NCBI RefSeq assembly: GCF_027257975.1
Contig: NZ_JANZKX010000004.1
Coordinates: forward strand, 124,001 to 188,000
Direction of reading: 5' to 3'
DNA length: 64,000 nucleotides
Source: Pelomonas sp. BJYL3
GTDB lineage: Bacteria > Pseudomonadota > Gammaproteobacteria > Burkholderiales > Burkholderiaceae_C
Part shown: piece after piece, positions 1 to 8,330 of the stretch
Layout: each line of letters opens with the position of its first letter
Numbering within the stretch: position 1 is the first letter of the stretch
Made by a program: the position numbers and the translations under genes
The notes under the pieces: model-generated
The model's input: only the letters and a program-made list of their open reading frames with translations
Told to the model about the DNA's origin: nothing
Databases searched by the model: none

Positions 1-1
1 C

Positions 2-1753
2 ACCTGCCAGGACTGGAGCGTGAACCACTGGGCCGGCATGGTCGAGCTGGCCAAGGAGCCGGTGGACTTCGTCGTGCATCTGGGCGACTACATCTACGAA
101 GCCGTGGGTGCGGACTACCAGGCCGGCGGCGTCGAGCCCGCCCACACCGCCCTGCTGCTGCCCAATGGCAGCGACCTGCCCGGCAAGGGCAAGTACGCCA
201 CCACCCTGGCTGACTACCGCTACCTCTACAAGCGCTACCGCAGCGACCCGCGCCTGCAGGCCGTGCACGAGCGCTTCGCCTTCGTGCCCATCTGGGACGA
301 CCACGAGTTCTCCGACGACTGCTGGCAGGACCGCGAGACCTACGACAACGGCACGTTCAACGCCGCCACCTCGGTGGGCGACAACACCGCCCAGACCTCG
401 CGCCGCCGCTCGGCGAGCCAGGCCTGGTTCGAGTTCATGCCGGCCGACGTCAGCTTCACGCTGGACCCGGGCTACGGCATCAGCAACATCCGCATCTACC
501 GTGAGCTGAAGTTCGGCAAGCTGATGCACCTGGTGATGACGGACCAGCGCCTCTACCGCGCCGACCACCTCATCCCCGAGGCCGCCCCCAACCCGCTGAC
601 CGGCCAGGCCATCGGCTCCATCGGCGCCCGCTACATGGTGCCCGAGACCACGCTCAACGCCGTCGAGGCCGCCAAGCTGGCCGCCGGCAAGCAGCTGCCC
701 GACCCGCTGGGTCTGGTGAGCGTGCTGGGCGCCGCCCAGCGCCAGTGGTTCCTGCAGACCCTCACGGCGTCGACCGCCCAGTGGAAGATCTGGGGCAACG
801 AGACCTCGCTGCTGAAGATGAGCGTGGACGGCGCCGCCCTGCCCACCGCCCCCGCGGCCTTCAAGCAGCGCTTCATCCTCAACGCCGACCAGTGGGACGG
901 CTACAACGCCGAACGCCAGGCGCTGATGAAGCACATCGTGGACAACAAGATCAGCAACGTGGTGGCCGTCACCGGTGACATCCACGCCTTCTACGCCGGC
1001 CAGGTGATGGTCGACTACAAGGCCGCGACGCCCGTGCCCGCCATGGTGGACCTGGTCACCGCCGGCATGTCCTCCAACAGCTTCTTCAGCTACTTCCTGG
1101 GCGCCGCCAGCCAGCCGGGCTTCAGCGACCTCAAGCCCCTGGTGGCCACCAGTGAGGCCGAGGCCGAAGGCATCGCGATCAAGATGCTGTCGGCCGGCAT
1201 CGCGCAGGCCGCGGGCGTGACCGACCTCAGCAACACGGCCGCCGTCCAGGCAGCGGTGATGGGCGCCATCCAGGCAGGCAAGCTGCCGGCCGCCGCGGTG
1301 CAGCCCACGCCGGGTCTGTCCACGGCCATCATCAACACCTTCGACGAGACCCTCACGGGTGGCATGGGCGGCGTGATCGCCGGCACCATCGCCATGCTGG
1401 CCGCGACCAGCCGCTCGGCTGCGGCGATGACGCTCTACGGCCTGATCCAGCAGAAGCTGGCCGCAGCGCTGGGCATCCCGCCTGCGTCCGTGCCTTCCAG
1501 CGAGATCGTCAAGCGCCTGAACCCGCTGGCCAACGCCACGACCGGCGCCGCCCCCGCGCTCAACAACCCCTGGATCAAGCATGCCGACACGGATGCCCAG
1601 GGCTATGCGGTGGTGAGCCTGTCCAAGACCGAGCTGGTCTGCCAGTTCAAGAAGGTCAAGCGCCTGAGCGGCGGCGCCGCGCCCACCGACGCCATCGCCA
1701 GCGTCAAGACCGTGCGCGTGCCCAGCGGCAGCGCCACGCTGACGGTGAGCTGA
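2..1753 (+). CDS. phoD: PhoD-like alkaline phosphatase/phosphodiesterase (5' partial)
   Basis: The reading frame is open from the first bases of the window, and the residues before the first ATG (TCQDWSVNHW) already fit the family, so the true start lies outside. Family hallmarks of the PhoD metallophosphatases are visible: GDYIYE (coded near 83-100), WDDHEFSDD (near 293-319) and TGDIHAF (near 971-991), which provide metal-binding Asp, His and Asn positions. PhoD enzymes are usually Tat-exported phosphomonoesterases or diesterases using Ca/Fe; the signal peptide would be upstream of the window. An Ala/Gly-rich, low-complexity block of roughly 150 residues (about 1090-1560) separates the catalytic part from the short C-terminal end (NNPWIKHADTDAQGY), which is unusual for the family. 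An intrinsic terminator follows the stop codon. Confidence 0.9.
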   Translation, partial: TCQDWSVNHWAGMVELAKEPVDFVVHLGDYIYEAVGADYQAGGVEPAHTALLLPNGSDLPGKGKYATTLADYRYLYKRYRSDPRLQAVHERFAFVPIWDDHEFSDDCWQDRETYDNGTFNAATSVGDNTAQTSRRRSASQAWFEFMPADVSFTLDPGYGISNIRIYRELKFGKLMHLVMTDQRLYRADHLIPEAAPNPLTGQAIGSIGARYMVPETTLNAVEAAKLAAGKQLPDPLGLVSVLGAAQRQWFLQTLTASTAQWKIWGNETSLLKMSVDGAALPTAPAAFKQRFILNADQWDGYNAERQALMKHIVDNKISNVVAVTGDIHAFYAGQVMVDYKAATPVPAMVDLVTAGMSSNSFFSYFLGAASQPGFSDLKPLVATSEAEAEGIAIKMLSAGIAQAAGVTDLSNTAAVQAAVMGAIQAGKLPAAAVQPTPGLSTAIINTFDETLTGGMGGVIAGTIAMLAATSRSAAAMTLYGLIQQKLAAALGIPPASVPSSEIVKRLNPLANATTGAAPALNNPWIKHADTDAQGYAVVSLSKTELVCQFKKVKRLSGGAAPTDAIASVKTVRVPSGSATLTVS

Positions 1754-1777
1754 GTCCCCGCGACCCGCTCATGCAAG

Positions 1778-1802
1778 GGGCTGCCTTCGGGCAGCCCTTT
1801 TT
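1778..1802 (+). terminator. Intrinsic terminator after the PhoD-like gene
   Basis: An 8-bp perfect GC stem (GGGCTGCC / GGCAGCCC) is closed by a TTCG tetraloop and followed by five T residues. It starts 25 bases after the stop codon of the PhoD-like gene. Confidence 0.93.
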
Positions 1803-1830
1803 CATGGCGGCGCGCGTGCGCAAGCCGCAA

Positions 1831-1847
1831 GGCAAGACCTGACCCCG
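1831..1847. repeat. Copy of the GGCAAGACCTGACCCCG dispersed repeat
   Basis: The sequence GGCAAGACCTGACCCCG lies between two convergent genes. The same core recurs as inverted pairs at 14862-14895 and 45224-45272. Short GTCAGGCGC and GCTCAGTAGGC duplications follow directly (1847-1891). The location, just behind a terminator between convergent genes, is typical of REP-like elements. Confidence 0.55.
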
Positions 1848-1883
1848 TCAGGCGCTTGCCCCCGTCAGGCGCTCAGTAGGCGC

Positions 1884-3863
1884 TCAGTAGGCGCTGCGCT
1901 GCACGAAGGGCCGCGCCTGCAGCATCACCAGGCGGCCTTCGCCGTCGATGGCCCATTCGATGTCCTGCGCCACGCCGCCCAGCTCGCGGCGGATGGCCAG
2001 GGCCAGGCGCGAGAGGGCCAGCACCTGCGCGTCCTGCAGCACCGCAGCCGAGGCCACGGCCACTTCCTTCAGGCCGCCGGACTCGTCCAGGCGCAGCTCG
2101 GTGCTTTCCGCCGAGCTGGAGAGGCGCTCGATGGCGCCGCTGCGCTCGTCGTAGAGCGCCTGCTCGGCAATGCGCTTGCCCTCCACCACCTTGATGCCGA
2201 TGCCCCGCTTCGCCGAGACATAGACCACGCCGCTGCGCGTGGCGTCGAAGGGGTCGCGGGTGATCATCACGCCGGACATGCGCGAGTCCACGGCCTTCTG
2301 CACGAGGACGGCCATCTGCACCTGTTCATGCCGCAGGCCGGCCTGGCGCCGGGCCTCGAAGGCCTCGGCATTCCAGACCGAGGCCCAGACGGTCTTGACC
2401 GCGCGGGCCAGTTCGGTGCGCACATTGGGCACGGTGCTGTAGAGCCCGGCACCGCTGAAATTGGCCAGGTCTTCCGAATTCGACGAGCTGCGGACGAAGA
2501 CCCCCGCGCGGCCCAGCTGCCGCTCCCATTGCTGCTCCCACTGCGCCTCCAGCCCGGCGGGCAGGGGCATGGTGAGCAGGTCCTCGCGCAGGCGGGCGAG
2601 CACGGCGCGGCGCTGGCCGGGGCTGCCCTCGAAGCCGCCTTCCGACAGCGCCTGGGCCACCCGCGCCTTCACCACGGGCTGGGCCATGAAGGCCGCGAAA
2701 GCGCCGTAGGGGATGCAGAAGCCATCCGGCACCGGCGCCGTGGCCGGCAGCCGGCCCTGCGACTGCAGCCATTGCAGCTCGCCCAGGCGCGCGGCCTTGC
2801 CGCCACAGGCGCTCATGTCCTTCAGGCGCATCTGCGCCAGGGGCAGAGGCTGCTGGCGGCGCAGGTCCGGCGCACTCAGCAGGCGCGCCTTGGCCTGACG
2901 CGCCACCGGGCGCCAGCCGGCGGGCGCCTCGGCGCGCGCCTCGATCCGCTGGCTGCCACGCCGTACGTCGAGCCACACCGTCTGCCCGTCCAGGCCCTGC
3001 AGCTGCTGCCAGGCGTCCTTGAGGTAGAGGTTGGGAATGCCCCAGCCCTTGGCCAGGAGGTTGACGTGCGAGAGCGCCGTCGAGGGCGAGGCCAGGATCA
3101 CGCCGGCCACCGGCGGCAGCGCCAGCGGGGCCTCGCGCAGCACGACGATGTCCTCCGGCGCCAGGTCGTCGACCTGCTCGATGTCCTCCACCAGGCGCAG
3201 CCGGCCAAAGGCACGGCCCGGGTTGTAGGCCAGCGCGCTGCGGCCGGCGATGAGCTGGGCCTGCGTCACCGCCTCGATGCCGGCCTCCTGCGCCACCTGC
3301 TCGTGCTGGGCGGCATTGGCCTTGAAGCGCAGGGGCGCGAAGCTCATGTCGCGAGCCAGCACCGCCTGCGCCGTGCGCAGCAGCTCGGGCGTCTGGCGGT
3401 CGCCCTCCCAGAATTCGTAGACAAAGCCCTTGAGCTGCGGCTGCCAGCTGACCATGCCCAGAATGAATCGCCGCTGCGGCTGCTGGTAGAGCCGCGTGCG
3501 CACGCCCGGCTCCCAGCTGGTCACCAGATGGCGCGCCTTGAGGAAGTCCTCATGCAGGGCATGGCGCCGCGTGTTGACGAAATAGACCTTGCCCTGCGCC
3601 GCCTGCCGGTCGATCACGAACAGCACATGCGGCTGCGCCTCGGGCGTGCCCGGGTCGTAGACGCGGGCCATGCGGTCGAAGCTGGCGCGGTCCGGCAGCT
3701 CGCTCAGGAAGGGCGCGGGGTCGGGCGCCAACGCCAGCTGAGGCCGACCGATGCGCTGGGCGACGAGGGCGGAGGGCTTGGATTCGGTCTGGGCGTGGGC
3801 GGGGCCCATGACGGCCATGGCAGTGGCCAGAGGCAGGATGGCAAGACAAAGTCGAAACGACAT
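1884..3863 (-). CDS. Exported PEP/pyruvate-dikinase-like protein (PPDK_N domain)
   Basis: The protein is 659 residues long. I chose the ATG at 3861-3863 because it gives a clean signal peptide (MSFRLCLAILPLATAMAVMGPAHA, cleaved after AHA); an upstream in-frame start would bury it. The C-terminal half resembles the PEP/pyruvate-binding ATP-grasp domain of PEP synthase and pyruvate phosphate dikinase: RSSSNSEDLANFSGAGLYST (about 458-477), RMSGVMITRDPF, and a final EWAIDGEGRLVMLQARPF. Upstream, around residue 266, LSHVNLLAK resembles the phosphohistidine segment of the swivelling domain. The order His segment then nucleotide-binding domain is that of glucan water dikinases rather than PpsA. Export is odd because the periplasm lacks ATP. 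The substrate is unknown. It lies 100 bp downstream of the fic gene on the same strand, across a short A/T-rich gap. Confidence 0.75.
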   Translation of the reverse strand: MSFRLCLAILPLATAMAVMGPAHAQTESKPSALVAQRIGRPQLALAPDPAPFLSELPDRASFDRMARVYDPGTPEAQPHVLFVIDRQAAQGKVYFVNTRRHALHEDFLKARHLVTSWEPGVRTRLYQQPQRRFILGMVSWQPQLKGFVYEFWEGDRQTPELLRTAQAVLARDMSFAPLRFKANAAQHEQVAQEAGIEAVTQAQLIAGRSALAYNPGRAFGRLRLVEDIEQVDDLAPEDIVVLREAPLALPPVAGVILASPSTALSHVNLLAKGWGIPNLYLKDAWQQLQGLDGQTVWLDVRRGSQRIEARAEAPAGWRPVARQAKARLLSAPDLRRQQPLPLAQMRLKDMSACGGKAARLGELQWLQSQGRLPATAPVPDGFCIPYGAFAAFMAQPVVKARVAQALSEGGFEGSPGQRRAVLARLREDLLTMPLPAGLEAQWEQQWERQLGRAGVFVRSSSNSEDLANFSGAGLYSTVPNVRTELARAVKTVWASVWNAEAFEARRQAGLRHEQVQMAVLVQKAVDSRMSGVMITRDPFDATRSGVVYVSAKRGIGIKVVEGKRIAEQALYDERSGAIERLSSSAESTELRLDESGGLKEVAVASAAVLQDAQVLALSRLALAIRRELGGVAQDIEWAIDGEGRLVMLQARPFVQRSAY

Positions 3864-3963
3864 GAGGCAGAAAGTTGCTGTGCTTGGAAGCAGTGCGGGC
3901 CGGCGAACGATCCACACCATGTTTACTTTGAGTGCCACCTAAGGTAAAGAAAACGCATTTCCT

Positions 3964-5097
3964 TTAACTTACGAACAAGCTGAGGTAGCGATCAAAGACA
4001 TAGACGCGCCCCTTCTGGCGCCCCGTGTTCTCGCGCAAGAGGCCCAGACGCTCGAATTCGCGGATCAAGACGTTGGCCGTTGGGCTGCTGATGCCCAGCT
4101 CGGCCACCAACTGCCCGGCCGTGACCACAGGCTTGCGGTAGAGCAGGTGCAGCGCCTCGCGGGCGGTCGCACTTCGCTTGCCCAGGCTCATCACCTGCTG
4201 CTCGACTTCAGTGCGCAACTGCAGGACCGCCCGGAACACATCCCGTCCCTTGCGTGCGGTCTCGGCCACGCCGCTCAGGAAGAAGCGCATCCAGTGAATG
4301 AGGTCATGGCTGGTCCGCACCCGCATCAGGGCGTCGTAGTAGCTGGCCCGGTTGCGCTCGAAGAAGTCTGAGAGGTACAGCGAGGGCTTGGCCAGAATGC
4401 CGCAGCTCACGAGGTACAGCGGAATCATCAGCCGCCCGATCCGTCCGTTGCCGTCCAGGAACGGGTGGATGGTCTCGAACTGGTAGTGCGCCAGCGCGAT
4501 CCGCACCAGGTGCGGCACGGCCACCGCCTCGTTGTGAAGGAACTTCTCCAAGTCGCTCATCAGCTCGGCCACGCCTTCATGATGCGGAGGGATGAAGGCG
4601 GCGTCCTGGAGGCTGGAGCCGTCGATCCAATTCTGGCTGCTGCGGAACTCGCCCGGCTGCTTGTGCTCCCCGCGCACGCCCTGCATCAACGTGGCATGCG
4701 TCTGCCTGAGCAGGCGATTGGACAGAGGCAGCTCGGCCAGGGCGGCGACGGCCGTGTTCACTGCGTCGATGTAGTTGTGCACCTCTCGCCAGTCATCGCG
4801 CTTCTCGGGCAGCACCTGCTCCTCGGGCAGCAGGGCCTCGTCCATCTCGGTCTGCGTGCCCTCGATGCGGCTGGAGGTCTGCGCCTCCTTGACCACATGC
4901 ATCTGGATGAAAAGATCGACGTCGGGAACGATCAACGAAAAGGCGTTGAGCTCCCCCAGCGCCCGGTTCGCCTGCTCCAGGAGCACCGCGATGTGCGGGT
5001 CCTCCCACTGCCATTCACCGTTGATGGGCGTGGGTTCGAAGCTCTTGTACTGGTAGCGCGGCATCCATTGGCCGGCAACAAAGGTCTCGAATCTCAT
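3964..5097 (-). CDS. Fic family protein (class II, with C-terminal winged helix)
   Basis: The protein is 377 residues with the start at the ATG ending at 5097, which has GGAG ten bases upstream; a longer in-frame start exists but its extra 40 residues look unlike the family. The core motif HPFLDGNGRIGR (residues 211-222) is intact, with catalytic His and the phosphate-binding loop, so AMP transfer (or a related nucleotidyl transfer) to a target hydroxyl is expected. SSRIEG near residue 75 matches the inhibitory (S/T)xxxE(G/N) helix placed N-terminal to the Fic domain, which defines class II autoinhibited Fic proteins. The C-terminal 80 residues (LLYRKPVVTAGQLVAELGIS and onward) form a winged helix-turn-helix. 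No antitoxin gene is adjacent, as expected when inhibition is internal. Target unknown. Confidence 0.92.
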   Translation of the reverse strand: MRFETFVAGQWMPRYQYKSFEPTPINGEWQWEDPHIAVLLEQANRALGELNAFSLIVPDVDLFIQMHVVKEAQTSSRIEGTQTEMDEALLPEEQVLPEKRDDWREVHNYIDAVNTAVAALAELPLSNRLLRQTHATLMQGVRGEHKQPGEFRSSQNWIDGSSLQDAAFIPPHHEGVAELMSDLEKFLHNEAVAVPHLVRIALAHYQFETIHPFLDGNGRIGRLMIPLYLVSCGILAKPSLYLSDFFERNRASYYDALMRVRTSHDLIHWMRFFLSGVAETARKGRDVFRAVLQLRTEVEQQVMSLGKRSATAREALHLLYRKPVVTAGQLVAELGISSPTANVLIREFERLGLLRENTGRQKGRVYVFDRYLSLFVS

Positions 5098-5253
5098 GCG
5101 GGGCGCGCTCCTGCCGCAGGGCGGGGGGATCATGCGATACCAGCAGGCCGAACTGCAGCCGCGCTTGGGGGTGGCCGCATTGTCTGCGCAAAGGGAAGGC
5201 GCCGACAGCACCGGCAAGGCGCGGCACCCCTCGCATGACGGGCAGCGGCCCCT

Positions 5254-7323
5254 TCAGCGCTCGTTCTGCTTCGCCGCCGCCGCCGCGGCCGCAGCCTTGG
5301 CCGCCAGCTCCTCGCGCATGCGCTTGAGCTTCTCGCGCGGGTCTTCCTTGATGCCGGACTCGTGCAAGCGCATCTCCGCGATGAAGCGGCTGGGGATGCC
5401 CATCACCATCTCGCGGGCCTTCTTGCGGCGGCGCAGGGTGCTCACGGCCAGCGTGGTGCGGGCGCGGGTGATGCCCACGTACATGAGGCGGCGTTCCTCC
5501 TCCAGGCGCTGGGCGGTCATCTCCTCGTCGTCGGCCTTGAAGGGCAGCAGGCCCTCGTTGACGCCGGCCAGGAAGACATGCGGCCACTCCAGGCCCTTGG
5601 AGGCATGCAGGGTGGTCAGCACGACCTGGTCCTGCTCCTCGCCGCGCTCGGAGAGCGAGAGGATCACGCTGATGGTCTGGGCGACCTGCAGCACCGTCTG
5701 CTTGGGCTCCTCGAAGGTGGCGCCGCCGTCCTGGGCCAGCTGGCCGCCGCAGCGCTTGGCCACCCAGTCGACGAAATCGAGGACGTTGCTCCAGCGCGCG
5801 GCGGCGGCCTTCTCGTTCTCGTCGTTGTCGTAGAGGTGCTGCTCGTAGCCGATGTCCTTGAGCCACTCCAGCATCAGCGTCTTGGCGTCCTCGGCGCCCT
5901 CGGTATGGCGGGCGCGGTACTCGAGGTCATTGAGGTAGCGGCCGAACTCGTGCAGGGAACCGATGGCCTTCTTGTTGAGCACGGTGGACAGCGAATCCGA
6001 GAACAGCGCCTCGTACATGCTGATCTTCCACCGGCCCGCGAACTGGCTCAATGCGCCCAGCGTGGTGTGGCCGATGCCGCGCTTGGGCGTGGTCACGGCG
6101 CGCAGGAAGGCGGGGTCGTCGTCCTGGTTGACCAGGAGGCGCAGCCAGGCGCAGAGGTCCTTGATCTCGCTCTTGTCGAAGAAGCTCTGGCCGCCGCTGA
6201 CCTTGTAGGGAATCTCGGCCCGGCGCAGGGCCTGCTCGAAGATGCGCGCCTGGTGATTGGCGCGGTAGAGGATGGCGAAGTCGGCGAACTTGACCTTGGC
6301 CCCGAGGCTGGCCCGGATGGCCTGGATGCGGGCCACGGCGCGCTCGGCCTCGTGCTCCTCGCCGTCGGCCTCGACCAGGGCGATGGGCTCGCCGTCGCCG
6401 TACTCGCTCCACAGCTTCTTCTGGAAGAGCTTGGGATTGGTCTCGATGACGTTGTTGGCCGCGCGCAGGATGGCGCCGGTGGAGCGGTAGTTCTGCTCCA
6501 GCGGGATGATCTTGAGATTGGGGTAGTCGACCGGCAGGCGCTTGAGGTTCTCGATGGTGGCGCCACGCCAGCCATAGATGCTCTGGTCGTCGTCGCCCAC
6601 GGCAGTGAACATGCCGCGCTCGCCCACGATGGCCTTGAGCAGCTCGTACTGCACGGAGTTGGTGTCCTGGTATTCATCCACCAGCACATAGCGCAGGGTG
6701 TCCTGCCACTTGCCGCGGGCCTCGGCGTCCTCGGTGAGCAGCTTCAGGGGCAGGCTGATGAGGTCGTCGAAGTCCACCGCCTGGTAGGCGGCCAGGCGCT
6801 CCTGGTAGCGGCCCATCACGACGGCGGCCACGCGCTCCTGCTCGTCCTTGGCGGCCTTGAGCGCCATCTCGGCGTTCAGGCCCATGTTCTTCCACAGCGA
6901 GATGGTCCATTGCCACTGCTTGGCCATGTTGGCGTCGGTGGTGCCGCCGGCATCGCGCAGCACGCCCAGGACGTCGTCGCTGTCCAGGATGGAGAACTGC
7001 TCCTTCAGGCCCACCCGCGTGCCCTCCTCGCGCAGCAGGCGCACGCCCAGGGAGTGGAAGGTGGAGATGGCCAGGTCCTTGGCCGCCCGCGCGCCCACCA
7101 GGCCCTTGGCCCGCTCGCGCATTTCCTGCGCGGCCTTGTTGGTGAAGGTGATGGCAGCGATGTTCTTCGCCTGGTAGCCGGCCTGCAGCAGGCGGGCGAT
7201 CTTGGTGGTGATGACGCGGGTCTTGCCCGAACCCGCACCGGCCACGACCAGGCAGGGCCCGTGCAGGTGGTGCACGGCTTCGAGCTGGGCGGGATTCAGG
7301 GTGGCGGTGGGATCGGCGGACAT
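5254..7323 (-). CDS. rep: ATP-dependent DNA helicase, Rep/UvrD family
   Basis: The protein is 689 residues from the ATG ending at 7323, close to the 673 residues of E. coli Rep. SF1A helicase motifs run in order: Q-motif region LNPAQLEAV, Walker A AGAGSGKT (28-35), motif Ia TFTNKAAQEM, motif II VDEYQDTN, motif III VGDDDQSIYGWRG, motif IV EQNYRST, motif V TLHASKGLEW and motif VI EEERRLMYVGITRA. It is a 3'-5' DNA translocase that clears the way for replication forks. The last 35 residues are Lys/Ala-rich. The assignment to Rep rather than UvrD rests on length and overall appearance and is less certain than the family. It is transcribed toward fic with a 156-bp gap. Confidence 0.9.
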   Translation of the reverse strand: MSADPTATLNPAQLEAVHHLHGPCLVVAGAGSGKTRVITTKIARLLQAGYQAKNIAAITFTNKAAQEMRERAKGLVGARAAKDLAISTFHSLGVRLLREEGTRVGLKEQFSILDSDDVLGVLRDAGGTTDANMAKQWQWTISLWKNMGLNAEMALKAAKDEQERVAAVVMGRYQERLAAYQAVDFDDLISLPLKLLTEDAEARGKWQDTLRYVLVDEYQDTNSVQYELLKAIVGERGMFTAVGDDDQSIYGWRGATIENLKRLPVDYPNLKIIPLEQNYRSTGAILRAANNVIETNPKLFQKKLWSEYGDGEPIALVEADGEEHEAERAVARIQAIRASLGAKVKFADFAILYRANHQARIFEQALRRAEIPYKVSGGQSFFDKSEIKDLCAWLRLLVNQDDDPAFLRAVTTPKRGIGHTTLGALSQFAGRWKISMYEALFSDSLSTVLNKKAIGSLHEFGRYLNDLEYRARHTEGAEDAKTLMLEWLKDIGYEQHLYDNDENEKAAAARWSNVLDFVDWVAKRCGGQLAQDGGATFEEPKQTVLQVAQTISVILSLSERGEEQDQVVLTTLHASKGLEWPHVFLAGVNEGLLPFKADDEEMTAQRLEEERRLMYVGITRARTTLAVSTLRRRKKAREMVMGIPSRFIAEMRLHESGIKEDPREKLKRMREELAAKAAAAAAAAKQNER

Positions 7324-7469
7324 GGCGGCTGGGGCTGATCCGGCGCCCTCGGCACCGGGCCGCGAATCATACAAGCCGCCCCTGACAGCCCTGCTGCCAC
7401 TCGGTGCCAGGGCTGACAGCCGCCCTGCCCCTCCCTATCATCTGCCCACCTGGACAGGGAAGGTGCCTC

Positions 7470-8285
7470 ATGATGGGTCGCTGGTGGGGATGGGTGGCAG
7501 GCCTGTGCGTCGTGGTGATGGCGTCTGGCGCCATGGCGCAGGAGGTCCTGGCCGTGGGCACCAGCTTTCCCCGGCTGTTCATGCCCGTGCCGGGCAATCC
7601 GCCGGAGGGCCTGGCGGTGGAGCTGCTGCAGGCCGTCGCCCAGCAGCGGGGCTGGCAGCTGCGCTTCGAGCACTACCCCTGGCCGCGCGCCCAGGCCATG
7701 GTCGAGCATGGCCAGGCCCAGATCCTCATCGGCCCCTACCGCACGCCCGAGCGCGAGCAGCGCTTCGTCTTCGCGCCCTCGGCCTTCTACGAGGACCGCC
7801 TGGTCTTCTACGGCGGCCCCGCGCCGCGCCCGCACTGGCAGGGGGACTACCGCGCCCTGGCCGGCCTGGAGATCGCGCAGGTGGCCGGCTGGGCCTATGG
7901 CGAGGCCTTCGAGCAGGCCCGCCCCCTGCTGCGGCTGACCACGGTGCGCGACGTGGAGACCGGCCTGCGCATGCTGCGCACCGGCCGCGTGGCCCTGCTG
8001 GCCACCAATGAGCGCAACACCCAGCCGGTCCTGGCCAATCTGGGCCTGCTGCAGCAGCTGGGTCCCGTGGAGGGGCCCGCCATCGGCCAGCTGCGCGGGC
8101 ATTTCGCCTGCTCGCGCCAGCCGCCCGCGCCCGCCCTGTGCGAGACACTGGAGCTGGCCCTGCAGCAGCTCAGGCGCACGGGCGAATGGCCGCGGCTCAA
8201 CCAGAAATGGGGCGTGGGCCTGCCGGAGGTGGACGGCGCCAGCAATGCGCTGTGGCGCCTGCCGGCGCGGGCCTACAGCCCCTGA
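7470..8285 (+). CDS. Periplasmic solute-binding protein (SBP_bac_3 type)
   Basis: The protein is 271 residues from the ATG at 7470, which follows an AGGGAAGG ribosome-binding site by six bases. It begins with a signal peptide (MMGRWWGWVAGLCVVVMASGAMA). The mature part (LAVGTSFPRLF...GLAVELLQAVAQQRGWQLRF...RAQAMVEHGQAQILIGPYRTPERE) follows the type 3 amino-acid-binding protein fold found in ABC transport and in two-component sensors. No permease or ATPase gene is nearby, so it is an orphan; in this bacterial group such orphans are common and the ligand cannot be told. It is divergent from the rep-like helicase gene. Confidence 0.8.
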   Translation: MMGRWWGWVAGLCVVVMASGAMAQEVLAVGTSFPRLFMPVPGNPPEGLAVELLQAVAQQRGWQLRFEHYPWPRAQAMVEHGQAQILIGPYRTPEREQRFVFAPSAFYEDRLVFYGGPAPRPHWQGDYRALAGLEIAQVAGWAYGEAFEQARPLLRLTTVRDVETGLRMLRTGRVALLATNERNTQPVLANLGLLQQLGPVEGPAIGQLRGHFACSRQPPAPALCETLELALQQLRRTGEWPRLNQKWGVGLPEVDGASNALWRLPARAYSP

Positions 8286-8330
8286 ACCTCGGGAGGCGCT
8301 CGCCCGGCCAGGGCACGGGGCCTGCCGCCC

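Noticed and set aside
5362-7338. 658-codon open frame on the plus strand opposite the helicase gene
   Set aside because: It is an antisense frame kept open by high GC at codon third positions; its translation is low-complexity and the helicase on the other strand is certain. Many other long antisense frames (for example opposite atpA and atpD, kup and priA) are rejected likewise.
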